A stretch of 64,000 bases of DNA from Mesodorylaimus sp. YZB2_4 (GCA_030248295.1 JASANH010000787.1:495900-559899); one strand, 5' to 3'; positions 22,202 to 33,644 are shown, counted from the stretch's first letter. Notes: generated by a model from the letters alone, not told the origin. Program-made: numbers and translations.

Positions 22202-23094
22202 CTATGGTGTGTAGTCGTAGTGATAGCACGATGGTGTAATTTTCTTCTGCTGGGAATCACTGCTCGCCCATGTGAACAGCTGGCATTCGTTCTTGCATCC
22301 ACCTTCCTCAATCAACACGTAATTAAAACTGCGACACCAGGACCTGCTTGAACACGTGACTGCGCAGTCTCTTGGCTTCGTCACATAGTCTATCTCGTTC
22401 GGGATTTCGTCCAGACAAAATGCGGTCTTTGTGTAATTCTGCGGTCCGCCTGAAAAAGCCTTCCAGTAGATCAGATTCGTTGGTTCATTTTGTAAAGGGG
22501 TATTCCTTACCTGTATATTGGCACACAGCTAATCCTGGAAGATCATTGATTCTCAAATCACCAAAGGCATATGAATCTTGCATTTTGAAAATAACAAAAG
22601 CTCTTGGTGGTGGATCTGGTTGTCTCCCGCCGCAACTATGGTACCTGCCTATCCAGGTCATGTTCACGACTCGTATTTTGGTCAATGGGGTGGTTTCATT
22701 TCGATACCAATATACGCTCTTCGATCGCATTACGCATGTTTCTCCCGATGGAACAGCGTTTTCGTCACGCATAGCGAAGAGAGCAGAAACACCACCATCA
22801 AAGTTAGAACTTGGAGGTTTCTAAATACCTTCTGTTTTTTTTAGGAACAACAGAAGTCGATTGTAGGTCTTACTTTTCCGTACGTCCAAAGTTTATTTAG
22901 CTCACTCTGCGTATGTATTTGTGCCAACACTGCTCCATACTTTTTGCACTCAGCCCAAGCTGCCGCCCATTTTGTTGGTGTTGCACCGAATTGGACCATG
23001 AAGAAACAGCGGGTCCCATCCAACGTGCCATAGAATCGTTGAGTGCACAGGGTATCGAGATCAGATTTTTTGTCGTAGCATTTTTCCGTCTCGT
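22202..23094 (-). CDS. C-type lectin plus PAN/apple-domain protein, copy 2 (first exon not found)
   Basis: Three exons with consistent phases: 23094-22874, 22820-22511, 22449-22202 (TAG), about 260 residues. Exons 1-2 form a CTLD: TLCTQRFYG..CFFMVQFG, TPTKWAAAWAECKKYGAVLA, GETCVMRSKSVYWYRNETTP, NMTWIGRYHSCGG, DLPGLAVCQYTG. The Trp and paired Cys pattern is typical; no EPN/QPD sugar motif is evident, so carbohydrate binding is uncertain. Exon 3 is a PAN/apple domain: FCLDEIPNEI, KPRDCAVTCSSRSWCRSFNY, CKNECQLFTW. Upstream coding sequence in phase 1, presumably a signal peptide, was not identified. Likely secreted and involved in adhesion or recognition (inference from family). Compared with the decayed copy at 15.4-17.0 kb, every splice site is intact. 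Confidence 0.8.
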
Positions 23095-24299
23095 CTAAAT
23101 CAAACTACTGTTCATTGTGGCGCTCGTTTAACCTCCTCTCTCAGGACCATTCGGTTCAACAATTTCCCTCTCGAATACAGCAGCTTCCCTTGGTGGTGGG
23201 TTAGCGGGCTACTGCGGTAGGAAAATGTTTCGGCAAAGCTCCGCTCGTGTACTCGCCGTCACCGTCACAAGACTCGCCATTTTAGATAGAGAAGAGGAAA
23301 ATAAGAAGGAGAAGCAATGATCAAGAGTGACAAGGAATCCCACGCATATCATCATCAGAAAAGTTTATGGTAATTTTGGTGGAAACTCCAAAGATCGCAG
23401 TCGATTCCTACCAAACGTTGGCCCGCTGGCACACGCCTTTTTCAACGGACATTTCTGCCGTTCGCCCTGTCAAAACATCCTAAAATCTTAATTTATTCGA
23501 AATTTTGAAACTGGCGGGAAAGCTTTGCATTTTTTGCGGTGTCGAACTCGGGATTAGTCTGCGTGCAAAATTTTTAGTCTTTTCAAATACTGCAGAAGGT
23601 ATCATTGTCTAAATTAGAGTAAATTAGAAGCTATAAGGACAGGACGTTTATCCCTCGATGTTTGACATCGGGATCGAGAAACGATTTCATGGGTGCCATG
23701 TCGTTTGTAATTTCTGAACTGATAAAGGCGAGCTGAACAGCACCAGCCAGCATCCTACAGCTAAATTTTGACCAAGCGTTGTGAGTTATAGGTACTGGTT
23801 GATAGATGGTCAAATTACTGAGTCAAGAAGGAGGCGAATACTATAGTTTGCCTATTATGGAAGAGAGCGACATGGAAAGCGTGAAGCAGAAGTTAAAAGT
23901 ATGTGAGGCAGTCGCAAAATCGACATTTTGTTGCGTCTAATTTTTTGGCTGTCACCATTTGACCAATCGTACTTACAGTCGAATACGCTCACTATATCAT
24001 CGGGACCAGAGAATTTTATGCAATAACCAATTTATGGCCTTCTGATAATCCGTAACTTCTGATAATTATGGAATAAACTTATATTCTATAAATGGGTATG
24101 GCTTCTTCAGTGTAACTTGCATGCCGAAAAGTGTCGCAAATTTTTGTTTCCCCTTAAGTCGGCTAAATAGTCGGATACTGCCTCTAACGCCTAGGGCTCC
24201 TGTGGGATAAAACCAGGTATTTTTCTTGAATTCCTGGATTCCTTTTTGTCTTTGAGCTACTGTAGTTATTTTTAATGAATACTTTTGGTGCCTTTTAGC
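23095..24299. other. Gene-poor stretch upstream of CTLD-PAN copy 2
   Basis: A possible first exon ATGGCGAGTCTTGTG on the minus strand near 23283 could supply the CTLD-PAN start, but its hydrophobic stretch is too short to call. At 23972-24075 the text tacagtcga..., gggaccagag.attttatgcaata resembles the left end of the pogo-like element at 31068, suggesting a decayed relative. Confidence 0.35.
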
Positions 24300-25160
24300 T
24301 GGTAGTTCTCTAAATCTTACCTGGCGTTACACTTGGCTTTGGTAATGTGCTGTGAACAGCAGTTAGGACATAATTTATTATGATAAAAACAAGTAGGAAA
24401 TTCCAGGGTCCAGCAATCCAGTTCTGGCTTTCCATCATAATGGCGCATACAATATGCAGTATGTGGGACCTGAACGGAGCTTCTCAAACCGAGGAATCAG
24501 AGTCCACCGCTGCTCGTTGCTGGCTACGAGTAATACATAAGACCTGCTCGATTTTGGACCACCATGAGGCACAAGAGCATGGCTGGGAGACAGATACAGT
24601 ATGAAAGAAGGCCTCCGATATAGCATTAGCTAACATGGTGACCAGAGGTGGTCAAGAAAGAGATGCAAAAAGATAAAAATATGATTCGCTAAATAATGAC
24701 AGCTGACAGATGAGCCGTAAACATTTCTCTTCGCTGACTATCGATTTCACAAATTTGTGCCGTATGGTTAGATGGAAAGAAGAATTCACGAATGCATTTA
24801 CGGGAGTAAGACCAGACTTTATTCTTTTTCTTCCTTCAAGAAGCTTTTTTTCCAGAGCCGGCACGAATATGTTCTTTAAAAGCAAGTCCAGAACTTTCGA
24901 ATGTGCTCAAATATCCAGACAGAAAATAATTGAGCGAAACCAATAACAAAGGGGTCATTATTCTTCCCGCGATAGATACAAATTCAAATGTATAATATTC
25001 CAGTGATTAATCAAGCCGTCAATTATCGCAACATGATTTGCTTACAGATTTCAAACCAGTAATCCATCAGCTGCTGTTTTAATATACATGATTCTAGGAG
25101 GGAGCTGAGAGGAGCAATCACTCTAAATGAGATTTTCGTATCTTTGCAACATGACGCTAT
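24300..25160 (+). repeat. Dispersed repeat R4, copy 2
   Basis: Old copy of the sequence at 19680-20640, lacking the C-rich block. No coding evidence. Confidence 0.55.
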
Positions 25161-25412
25161 ACCAATTATTTTGATAGCATAAGGCTATTGGCAAAAGTTG
25201 CGGACGCATATTCTACAGTACAGGGTCCACATTTTAGAAGGTGGTTTTGATCGATATTTTCTTAACCGATCAAAATTTCGCCAAATCCCCATCGTAGGGC
25301 TCTCAGATACCATGTCTCGCATTCTAGGTAAAATTCATCGAAGTCCAGCGAGCGATACTGGAATGGCGCCAAAAAACCCTACTGGAAGTACTGCAAAGCT
25401 ACTTAATTTCGC

Positions 25413-25482
25413 AGGACATTACATTTTGCGGATTTCGCGGTTCGTCGTCGACCGCGAAAATTTGTTTCCGCGAATGTGTCCT
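25413..25482. repeat. Fold-back (MITE-like) element with TTCGCGG arms
   Basis: AGGACATTACATTTTGCGG.TTTCGCGGT and its imperfect inverted copy ending in CCGCGAATGTGTCCT are separated by only a few bases. A half-related piece (ccgcaaaattttctttccgcgaa) lies at about 26101. Confidence 0.6.
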
Positions 25483-25489
25483 GTACAAA

Positions 25490-28080
25490 ACGTAGCTCGG
25501 ACAGGAAAACTAATTCAGAGCTTGTCATTTGGAAAATTGGAGGAAAAATAGATCAAAACGTTTCGCTACCCTGGTCTGACTGAGCACAAGCTGTCATGGC
25601 TTGTTGTGAGATTGGACCAATTACAGTTTGTTCGAATGAGATAGCTAAAAACGCCTATAATTTGCGGACTTTGAGGATTGACGACCACACTGAAACTTTT
25701 TGCAAAAACTGACCGCTTTTCTGAAGCAGTTTTTGTTCCTTGCAAAACTCTCAGAATAAACCTGCAAAACTGAATTAACCTCTCAGACACTGCGTGGATC
25801 TTCTGGGATTATTGGCTAACCTGTATAACAGCCGTTGTATAGAAATAAAATTTGACAGGAAAAATGCTTGGCTGCATGACAGGAAAAGCAATGTGACGAG
25901 TCGCAGGCATAGATTCACTGTAAATGATGAATCCAGTACTTGCATCATGGTGAGGAAAGCTAGTAATGCGTACCGTATGTGCAAGAAAGAAAAGCCTAAA
26001 ACTGACATAGCGTTGGAATGCAGTGCTTGCTGGCAGTGATCGAGATGCGCACCCACATGAGCAGCACAAAATAAGAAAAGTTGGTTGGATGAAGCATGGA
26101 ACCGCAAAATTTTCTTTCCGCGAACATAGCCAAAATTGGAAAAAAACGAAATTAACTTGCTTTACAGCATGTAGAGTTCGCCTGAAAGGTGACGTAAATA
26201 TACAGTACATATATACATGTATGGTACTGCATTTTCGTAGAATTATGTTCTAGCGCTGGAATAGTACAGTAGCACCTGATGTTACTAGAAGAGTGACGGA
26301 AAGAGTTAAAAGATCGCTCCCTACAGAATACCGATCGCTCAACGTGGTTTCTTTCCATGATCTTACCGAATCGGTTTCTACGCCAAGTAACTTTGTGAAC
26401 TTGCAAAAATTGAGAGAACCTTCATTTGTATACAATTAAGATACAAAATAAGCAGAAAAATCCACGAAACGAAGCTGTGAAACGCAGTGCATGTATTCCA
26501 ATTATGTGCATTCCAAGCATGAAGATACCGTTTACCCTGATAAAATACTTTTCACTTCTCTTTAATCGAAAGTAAATGTGATGAGCAGCCATTAGAAAAT
26601 TACCAAAGCTCACGTGCTCATTGCTAGTTTCATTCCATGATTTTTTAGGCAAGCTCCCTTTGCTTGCTGTTACTCATGGGTGTTGCTGCGTGCTTGCATT
26701 CGTGTTACACATTCTCCTTCTGAGCATATTCAGAATGCGTCGAAAATCACTTCACGCCTTTGTGCAGTTTATAATTTCTCTCCTTGTTTGTACTGTATTC
26801 CCACTTCTCTGTTTCTTCGAAACCAGCACAACTATAAATTCTTTAAGTTTGTTGACTTGCTTCAAGTCTCAATTTTTCAAGATGTCATTCTAAAGTGTCA
26901 ATAATCCATGAGACCTCGAGTATGGCTGATCGGATGTGCGAAAGTGGAATGTGCCCATCCATACACAGCCTGCCTTGAACGACTTACGGACCTCCGGTAC
27001 ACTTCTTCACATATCCGTTTCATATAGCCCGTACATGGCGCATGCTCTCCGGCTGCCTCTTCGCCTCTCATATTTTAGTATCTAGGCCACCTATTCAAAG
27101 GCAATGGCTCCTGAAACTTTTACCATTTCAATTCATACGCGAGGCCGAAAATGTTTAAAACTCGTTCTGCATCCGTTTCGGGATGGAAAGCACACGAGGC
27201 AGGCGGGGAAAACTTGGTAGGCGCGACCCACACTGTCACGACCTTACCTCTACTACCGCCCATTGTACGCCTATGTAGGGAGGAGTGGGTACATTTCGGT
27301 ACTTATTGCCAACTGCAGGTTCCATATTTTAACTTTGGTGAAGCCGACTAAAATTTTTTGATTGAAGATCTTCTTGTTGGACCTGTCCAGTTTTGGGGAC
27401 AATTTTTTATTTTCTACAAAGAGGTATGGTTGGGTCAGTTGATTTTTATTGATTTGTATACAGTATATTTCTGCATGCGGAGGATGAGGAGCTTGAAAAT
27501 CTATCAGGCGTCGGCTGATCGTGAGTATATGATTTGGCTATACTGTACTCATGGATTACTGACTATAGGGCAGGTACTAAACAGCAAGCACAATCGACCA
27601 ATTATTTTTGACTGAACTGATTTTCGATTTTTTGAAAATTATACTCATCAGCCAATAAAATACTGAAGACAAATAAGTGGAATATAGTTTTGTGCTGGAA
27701 TATATATCTCAGTAAAATGAAATCGATCTGCGCTAAAAAATATCGGTTCCTGAAATCATAAAATATTTCTGAGCGCTTGAAAGTAGGTTTGGGTTTTATC
27801 ACTAAAATCAGTAAACTATTGATTACTGGCCCACCCCAGCCGTGTGTGCCCCTGTATGTGCTCAACCGCTGAGTGCGTTTCACAATGCTTGGTGAGAGTA
27901 AATGACGTGACATGGCTGAAATAGGAATCCCTATTTCTAAATTTTGACTCAAAATATTGTTAAAAGCATAAATATCTTTTATAATAAGCACACAATCGAT
28001 AATTTTGCACTTGAATTTTTGGTGACAAAATGTTTTTGAATTATGGCCACAAATTTATGATTTCTCTTAGTCCTCGTCCA
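25490..28080. other. Gene-poor stretch before the SEC14-like gene
   Basis: Open frames up to about 130 codons lack domains, convincing splice borders or plausible composition. A splice-acceptor-like tttctcttag at 28064-28073 just before the 28089 ATG could mark a 5' UTR exon of the next gene. Confidence 0.35.
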
Positions 28081-28088
28081 ATTCCAAT

Positions 28089-29549
28089 ATGGTGCAAACT
28101 GGTGGCATCGTCGACGACACAGCATCGGCCAATTCATCAGCCGCTAAGCTGCCCTCAATCGATCCTCAATCAAAGGCGATCGATGATAATTTCACTAACC
28201 TTGTCAAAATTCATCGACAAGACATTGGATTATTGCCGATCGAAGGAGCTGCAATGAATGATTGCGCCTTGGATGCCACACCATCACCACATCCTACACC
28301 CGCCTATTATCAATTGAACGATGCCGATCGCCGCCTGATCAGCGAATTACGTAATCGATTACGTGATCATTTGCCAAAATCATACGATACCGATTTCAAT
28401 TTATATCGATGGCTGAAATCGGCCGATCGTACGTCTCGCCAAGAAGGCAATGTTGAATTGGCGGAAAAATTATTACATAATCATTTAAAATTTCGAAAAG
28501 CATTAAAATTAGATGAAATAGAAATACCAAATTGGGAAACTAATCCAATGTTTTCTCGTCGATATTTACCTCGTGGTCACTTATATTATATGCCATCGAA
28601 TAATCGATTTTTATGGTGGGTCGATTATTCAACGATCGACGTAGCTGGAATTATGAATTCGGTCACCAGCACTGACATGCTGATATGGCATTTTTGGAAA
28701 TACGAAATCATGTTGCGCATGGTGAACGAAGTGGAAGAACGTACCCGGGCCTTGTCCGGGGTGCACATGGTCATGGATGTGCGCGATTATGATATGAACC
28801 CATTTTCTCTCATGCTCACAACCAATGGCGGCATGACCTACTACGCACAACTAATCCATTACGAACATTACCCAGAACTGACTTGTCCAGTCAATGTGAT
28901 CAATGTGGCCAAATGGTTGATGCTACCTTATCGATTAATTCGTACAGTTATGCCTAAAGATTTCAATGAACGAATTCGTGTCAGCGATTCAAATTTTTTG
29001 AATACATTATTGCAAGATATTGCTGAAAATGAATTACCGAGGTCGTTGGGTGGCAAAAACGATGACATCAAAGAGACAGTAAAAGCGGAAAAGTTAGACC
29101 CTAGTGGCTACTATGAACGTCGTCAACACGAAGAAGAGCCAGCAAGTGATCAAATATCACAGATTCAAGTGGCTGCTAGAAAACGCAAAATGATAGCAGT
29201 CGATTGTAAAAGTGGGTCAAAATTGAAATGGTGGTTTCGCACGGATGCAGATGTTTATTTTGGTATTTTCTTTTTGCCAGAAGATAAAACGAAAGAAAAT
29301 GTCAAAAAGCTATCCAAGAAAAAAGATATTTTAGATACAATGGAAATGGTGCATCCATTTTTTCGTCTGTTAACTAAAATTATACCCGAACGTGGTGAAC
29401 ATATTTGCCAACAATCAGGCACATATTATTTAGTATTTTGTAATCGTGGATCATGGGTATATCGACGGAATATTCAAGTGAAAATCGATATTGATGATCA
29501 TACATATGAACGGAAAAGAGTGTTAGAACGTTCCTTGAGCATCCATTAG
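28089..29549 (+). CDS. CRAL-TRIO plus GOLD domain lipid-transfer protein (SEC14-like)
   Basis: A single open frame of 486 residues from ATG to TAG with no intron. Residues 1-75 are a poorly conserved acidic/Ser-rich extension. CRAL-TRIO N-terminal helices run about 78-150 (DADRRLISELRNRL, TDFNLYRWLKSADR, AEKLLHNHLKFRKAL). The lipid-binding fold is about 160-325 (HMVMDVRDYDMNPF, YYAQLIHYEHYPELTCPVNV, RSLGG). The GOLD-like beta domain is about 370-475 (KLKWWFRTDADVYFGIFF, GTYYLVFCNRGSWVYRRN). This architecture is that of vertebrate SEC14L and C. elegans CTG proteins: cytosolic binding and transfer of phospholipids or tocopherol-like ligands, with the GOLD part mediating Golgi or protein contacts. 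All other host genes here have introns, so a retrocopy is possible, but there is no poly(A) tail or frame damage. Confidence 0.92.
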   Translation: MVQTGGIVDDTASANSSAAKLPSIDPQSKAIDDNFTNLVKIHRQDIGLLPIEGAAMNDCALDATPSPHPTPAYYQLNDADRRLISELRNRLRDHLPKSYDTDFNLYRWLKSADRTSRQEGNVELAEKLLHNHLKFRKALKLDEIEIPNWETNPMFSRRYLPRGHLYYMPSNNRFLWWVDYSTIDVAGIMNSVTSTDMLIWHFWKYEIMLRMVNEVEERTRALSGVHMVMDVRDYDMNPFSLMLTTNGGMTYYAQLIHYEHYPELTCPVNVINVAKWLMLPYRLIRTVMPKDFNERIRVSDSNFLNTLLQDIAENELPRSLGGKNDDIKETVKAEKLDPSGYYERRQHEEEPASDQISQIQVAARKRKMIAVDCKSGSKLKWWFRTDADVYFGIFFLPEDKTKENVKKLSKKKDILDTMEMVHPFFRLLTKIIPERGEHICQQSGTYYLVFCNRGSWVYRRNIQVKIDIDDHTYERKRVLERSLSIH

Positions 29550-30103
29550 AAAATTTGCAACATTTTATTCTGAGTGGTTATACACTGTTCCATTCTAACT
29601 AATGCACAGTACAATTACCTGGTGTTAAAATGTACTAAGGAATTTAAAAACCCATAAGTATGAGATTTATAGACCCCATAGCATGTGTGTGATTCCACTG
29701 TGCGCAATGTGGCAGATACTGAATTATTATTTACCAGAAATAAAGTATAATGTGTCAGCTTGAAGTGATATCGGCACCACTGTCGCTACAACAACTGCCC
29801 TAGCACAGCGCAAGTCATCACCAGAACTTAAATTAGGTGTCTCTGGAAAAAGGCCTGAAAAAGTTTTTCTCTCGCCGAGCTCTCCGATGCGTTGATACAA
29901 GATATTTTCACTCCTATAAATATTCCAGGGCGAGTGACATGGCTAGAGGTACAGTTCCATGCGATGCTCGCGGCTATGTTTTAGCCATTTTTACATTGTC
30001 GTCAGGTATACGTATCTGGAAGTTTTTTAAAAATTGTGTGGGATGGGCCCCACGCCGCCTCAGCTCCCCCCCACAAGGGACTTCCCATTTTGCCTTCAGC
30101 TGG
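29550..30103. other. Region downstream of the SEC14-like gene
   Basis: Probable 3' UTR followed by unannotated sequence. Nothing else supported. Confidence 0.35.
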
Positions 30104-30300
30104 CTAGCAGTCATGACATGATAAGGTGGCCGTGAGTGGATCGTGAGGGTTCCCCTCGTGCTCGTTTTCCCTACTGAGACGGGAAACACCTAGTGGAAGA
30201 CTCGTCACGGGACCGTTAGGTGACCAGCTCTCACAGTAGCCTCCCTCTGCGTGTCTCCACTGGGAGCACCTGCTCGCGAGGGCATCTTGGACTGGACACC
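30104..30300 (+). repeat. R1 repeat copy E, partial
   Basis: ctagcagtcatgacatgataag opens it, and gtgaccagctctcacagtagc..ctccactgggagcacct..gagggcatctt matches 17658-17705. An extra block (30131-30215) separates the two parts. A reversed B-box-like gatcgaactc follows at about 30472. Confidence 0.55.
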
Positions 30301-31067
30301 GACTTCCTCGTAAAATGGCGGGCGGGCTGTGGACCTTGTCGGTGTTCGACAGCCGAGCGAGACTGTCTCGCATGGCTTCCATCTCTCCACTCGGAGCACC
30401 TCTAGGGTACTGGGTGGCTCACCCACAGGTCAGCGAGGGTTTATGGCTCACAAACCGACCTCCATCATCAGGGATCGAACTCATCATGAACACAGCCACT
30501 TGCTGAAAAAAGTAATACGGCTAGACGAATGCGAACCACTGCAAAAGCCCGGCAGCTATGTCTGGAAGCTGCGTGCAGCATCGATCGCATAGCGTAGCAT
30601 TGGCAAGGTGGATTATAATCCTGCCATGTAATGCAGCATTGTGCAAATAAGTTTCTACACACAATGTTATGTGAGATAACGCTATTGTTAATGTATCTTT
30701 GTTTTATCAGTTTTTTTTCGAAAAAATATTCTGATGGCACAGTACTTCTGTCAAGCCAAAACTTATACCTAGTATCTCACAAACTTGCATCCAATTTCGG
30801 ACTTTAGCAACTGCTCGAGGAACAGGGCTTGTAAGATAAGTGTACAGTGTGTAAGTGTCGTAAGTGTAAGTGGCTTGGGGAAACTGACCCCTCAGCAAGG
30901 CGCTATGCTATTTGAAACATGTAGTCGAAAACTTTGTTGAGACATGTATGTTCAATGGTCGCTGAGATATGGGCTAAATACTCCTCAGATTCCAGTTGAT
31001 TTCTGGTTTGAAGGAATTCAGAAAGTGAAACTTGAAAGTATGGTCAGATTAGATCATGCCAGATTTA

Positions 31068-31983
31068 CAGTCAACTCCGCATAATTGCATAGCCTCCGGA
31101 CCAAAATTTTATATGCAATCAACCGGTTTATTCCTTTATCCGAAACATCGGATATTTGCAAAATATGCATATATGGATGAGTTATTCAATTAAGCGATGA
31201 AAGCTAGCTTGGTTTGCTCAAGCACATTATGCTGAATTCAGTATTCTCGCAAAAACTCTCATTGACCACTACTTTAATCGCATGAGATATCAAACAAAAC
31301 TCCAAATAAGCGGTGGCATGTATACGAATACCTATTTAGTGATCTTTTGCAAAGTAATCTGTGATCGTAGTTTGAATGCTGCTTGTTCCTGCGTTCAAAA
31401 CGTCCTGCTCAATCTCATATACTGTAAAGCATGGAGACTGGAATTTTCACGGCTCAAAAAGAATCTTTGCAGAATATAGATAGCATTCAAAACATCAGAA
31501 ATCGATTTCAGCTTGACTCAATCGTTGTTTAGACTTATCAATAACCTCAATTTTTTCTTTCAAACTTAAATCCTTGCGGTTTTTTCGAACTATGAAGTTG
31601 ACTGGTCGATGCCGCAATAGCAAACGCAAAGATCGACCTTCCAGAAAAGAACTAAAGTTGACAATGAATGTTACTACTAAATGACGGCGTCGATTATCTA
31701 ATCTCATCTAATCTGACGATGAGCTGAAACTATGGGAAACTGAGAAGCTCGTTATTCGAATATCCGATAACGCTATGCAATTATCCGATGGCAGAATGCA
31801 TATGTAGCATATGCGTCCTTCTGTTAAAGGCTATGCGTTTATCCGATTTATGCATTTATCCGCTATTCAATTATGCGAAGATTTTTAACATAGAGGGTAT
31901 AGGAAAAGAATCAGGACTTAAAAATTTTATGCAATAAAGCGATTTATGCGATAATCCGATATGCAATTAAGGGGAGTCGACTG
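31068..31983 (-). mobile_element. pogo/Tigger-type (Tc1/mariner superfamily) element, internally deleted
   Basis: A 916-bp element with terminal inverted repeats CAGTCAACTCC...TAATTGCATA (left) and the reverse complement of TGCAATTAAGGGGAGTCGACTG (right), flanked on both sides by the TA dinucleotide (31066-31067 and 31984-31985). A short minus-strand frame at about 31707-31495 codes FIVRKNRKDLSLKEKIEVI followed by DKSKQRLSQAEIDF, the CENP-B/pogo-type N-terminal helix-turn-helix of these transposases. The DDD/E catalytic region is missing, so it is non-autonomous. It split an R2 repeat. Confidence 0.82.
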
Positions 31984-32450
31984 TAATTAGCTGCTAGATT
32001 CAGATGCCTCTGAAGATCTTTCTGATGGCAAATGAAATTGCGAGCGGGGCACGAGTCACCCAACTGCTCAAAAATGTACCCATCGTGAGGTCAAATTTCA
32101 GAGTTATATGTGCCGTGTCAAAATGTGCTACCTTTAGCCCTGGGGAGGCCAGGGGAGACTCTTCCACTAACCTCACAACTTCTCTCTCAGGGGAGACTTT
32201 TGAGTAAAGCCACCTTGCTAAGATTACTTTTCCTGATCGTAAGGTTGTTTAGTAAAGAATAATAGCAATTGTGCGTCATACTGATGACACCTCAGTGAAT
32301 AAATGTCGTGATTTTGGTGTTGTCAGATTTTTAAGAAATGTGGGTTTCGCGGGTTGAGTTTGGGTTCACTAGGGAATGGATTGGGTTCGACATAAAAAAT
32401 TTTGGGTTGGGTTTGGGTCAAATTGTAAGCCCATTGCAGGACCAGAAATT
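31984..32450 (+). repeat. Dispersed repeat R2, copy 2, with GGGTT-rich tail
   Basis: Continues the R2 segment 30920-31067 across the pogo insertion and aligns with 18960-19475, ending in the same ttttgggttgggtttgggtca tail and a cccattg.aggacc boundary. Confidence 0.72.
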
Positions 32451-32480
32451 TTTTAACCCACTGATTTTCTGCGTTTTCAG

Positions 32481-32704
32481 GCGAGGAGCAAGACTTTACA
32501 GTAGTCCCATCAAAATGCATGAACGCAACAGCCGTGCAATCACTAAGCACAACATCATCGCAAATTTGCACCCATGAATGCGCGAAGTATAAGAAAAAAA
32601 ACATCTGGTGTCGTAGTTTCAATTGGTACGAGTCGACTGCCAAATGCGAGTTATTTTCTTGGTATAGCCCTGAAGCGGACATGTTTGCATGTGACGACCT
32701 TTGA
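32481..32704 (+). pseudogene. Orphan PAN/apple-domain terminal exon
   Basis: A good acceptor (ctgcgttttcag) is followed by about 74 codons ending in TGA: VVPSKCMNATAV, SQICTHECAKYKKKN, IWCRSFNWYES, AKCELFSWYSPEAD. The WCRSFN core and Cys spacing match the PAN exons of both CTLD-PAN copies, here on the opposite strand. No CTLD exons lie upstream; that space is repeat and pogo sequence. It may be the relic of a third CTLD-PAN gene, or the last exon of a gene whose other exons I did not find. The frame itself is undamaged. Confidence 0.6.
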
Positions 32705-33415
32705 TTATGTACACGAATCGTGAGGGAATAGTCGGATTTTTGCATAAAAAATCCACAAAGACGTGTTTGAAAATTCTTTATCAAAATAAATGGCTAAAAT
32801 AAAATTCGCACTTAATTTTCTACCAAAGAATTTTGATCAATTATTAAGATGACATGCGTTATGTGTTAGGGCCAATGATACTTCAGGAATAAAAATATGT
32901 GAGCGGTTACAGTATCCCCTTGAAATGGGACAGTAGGCAGCGTCGGACCAGCTTATTCGCAATGTCTGATTTTTGACTTCTAACATTTTGGAAACGACAA
33001 AGTACAGATTTGTTCAGGATTTCTTTCTATTGGAATGAAGTTTATTGTAGATCTAATATTCGCAGATCTTGTTTCGTGTCTCACATAGTTCGCTTACCGA
33101 CTTTTGTTCTCCTTGTATTGCCTGGTACTGACTCAAAAATGCGACGCTAGATACTTTATCAAGAGAGATTCGTACTCTAGGGCAAATGTTCGAAGTGGTT
33201 TATTGTTAGCCCATCGCAGATAATCCGTCTTTTGACTTGCTTGCTGATCACTTCACGAGTCGCGACCACAATAAGTTCACTTACCCGTTAGCTGATACCA
33301 GAAATAAATGACACAATTTTTTTTTCAAATCCAACAAATACATAACACTTGGTTGCTGTCACCTTTTAGCAGATTACCCAGAACCATCGTTTGAGCGTAG
33401 CGGATATAATATAAG
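32705..33415. other. Spacer
   Basis: No supported feature; possible 3' UTR of the PAN exon. Confidence 0.3.
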
Positions 33416-33564
33416 ACTGGCATGATGAGGAAGCAGACCCACATGCCCAATATGGGAATTGGGAAAAGTGGGCAGAATTAGCTCAATGGTCGACATGGAG
33501 GAGATGGTGGTCCAAGGCAAACTGCTGTCCCGATATTCCTGCCTGTTGTGCCATATGTACCTCG
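33416..33564 (+). CDS. Unrecognised Trp/Cys-rich secreted-type exon
   Basis: Between an ag acceptor (ataatataag) and a gtaaga donor, a 49-codon frame entered in phase 1 codes WHDEEADPHAQYGNWEKWAE then LAQWSTWRRWWSKANCCPDI and PACCAICTS. Seven Trp and five Cys in so few residues, with a WSTW phrase, suggest an extracellular disulphide domain; the phrase recalls thrombospondin type-1 repeats but the rest does not fit. A short final exon (ttgcag|CTTGCAATG..., stop after nine codons) may follow at about 33615. The 5' exons are unknown. Confidence 0.4.
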
Positions 33565-33644
33565 GTAAGAATCTGAAGCAATCTTGTTACCTAATTTGCA
33601 ATTGATATTTGCAGCTTGCAATGCATCCAAAAATCAGTTTTTAA

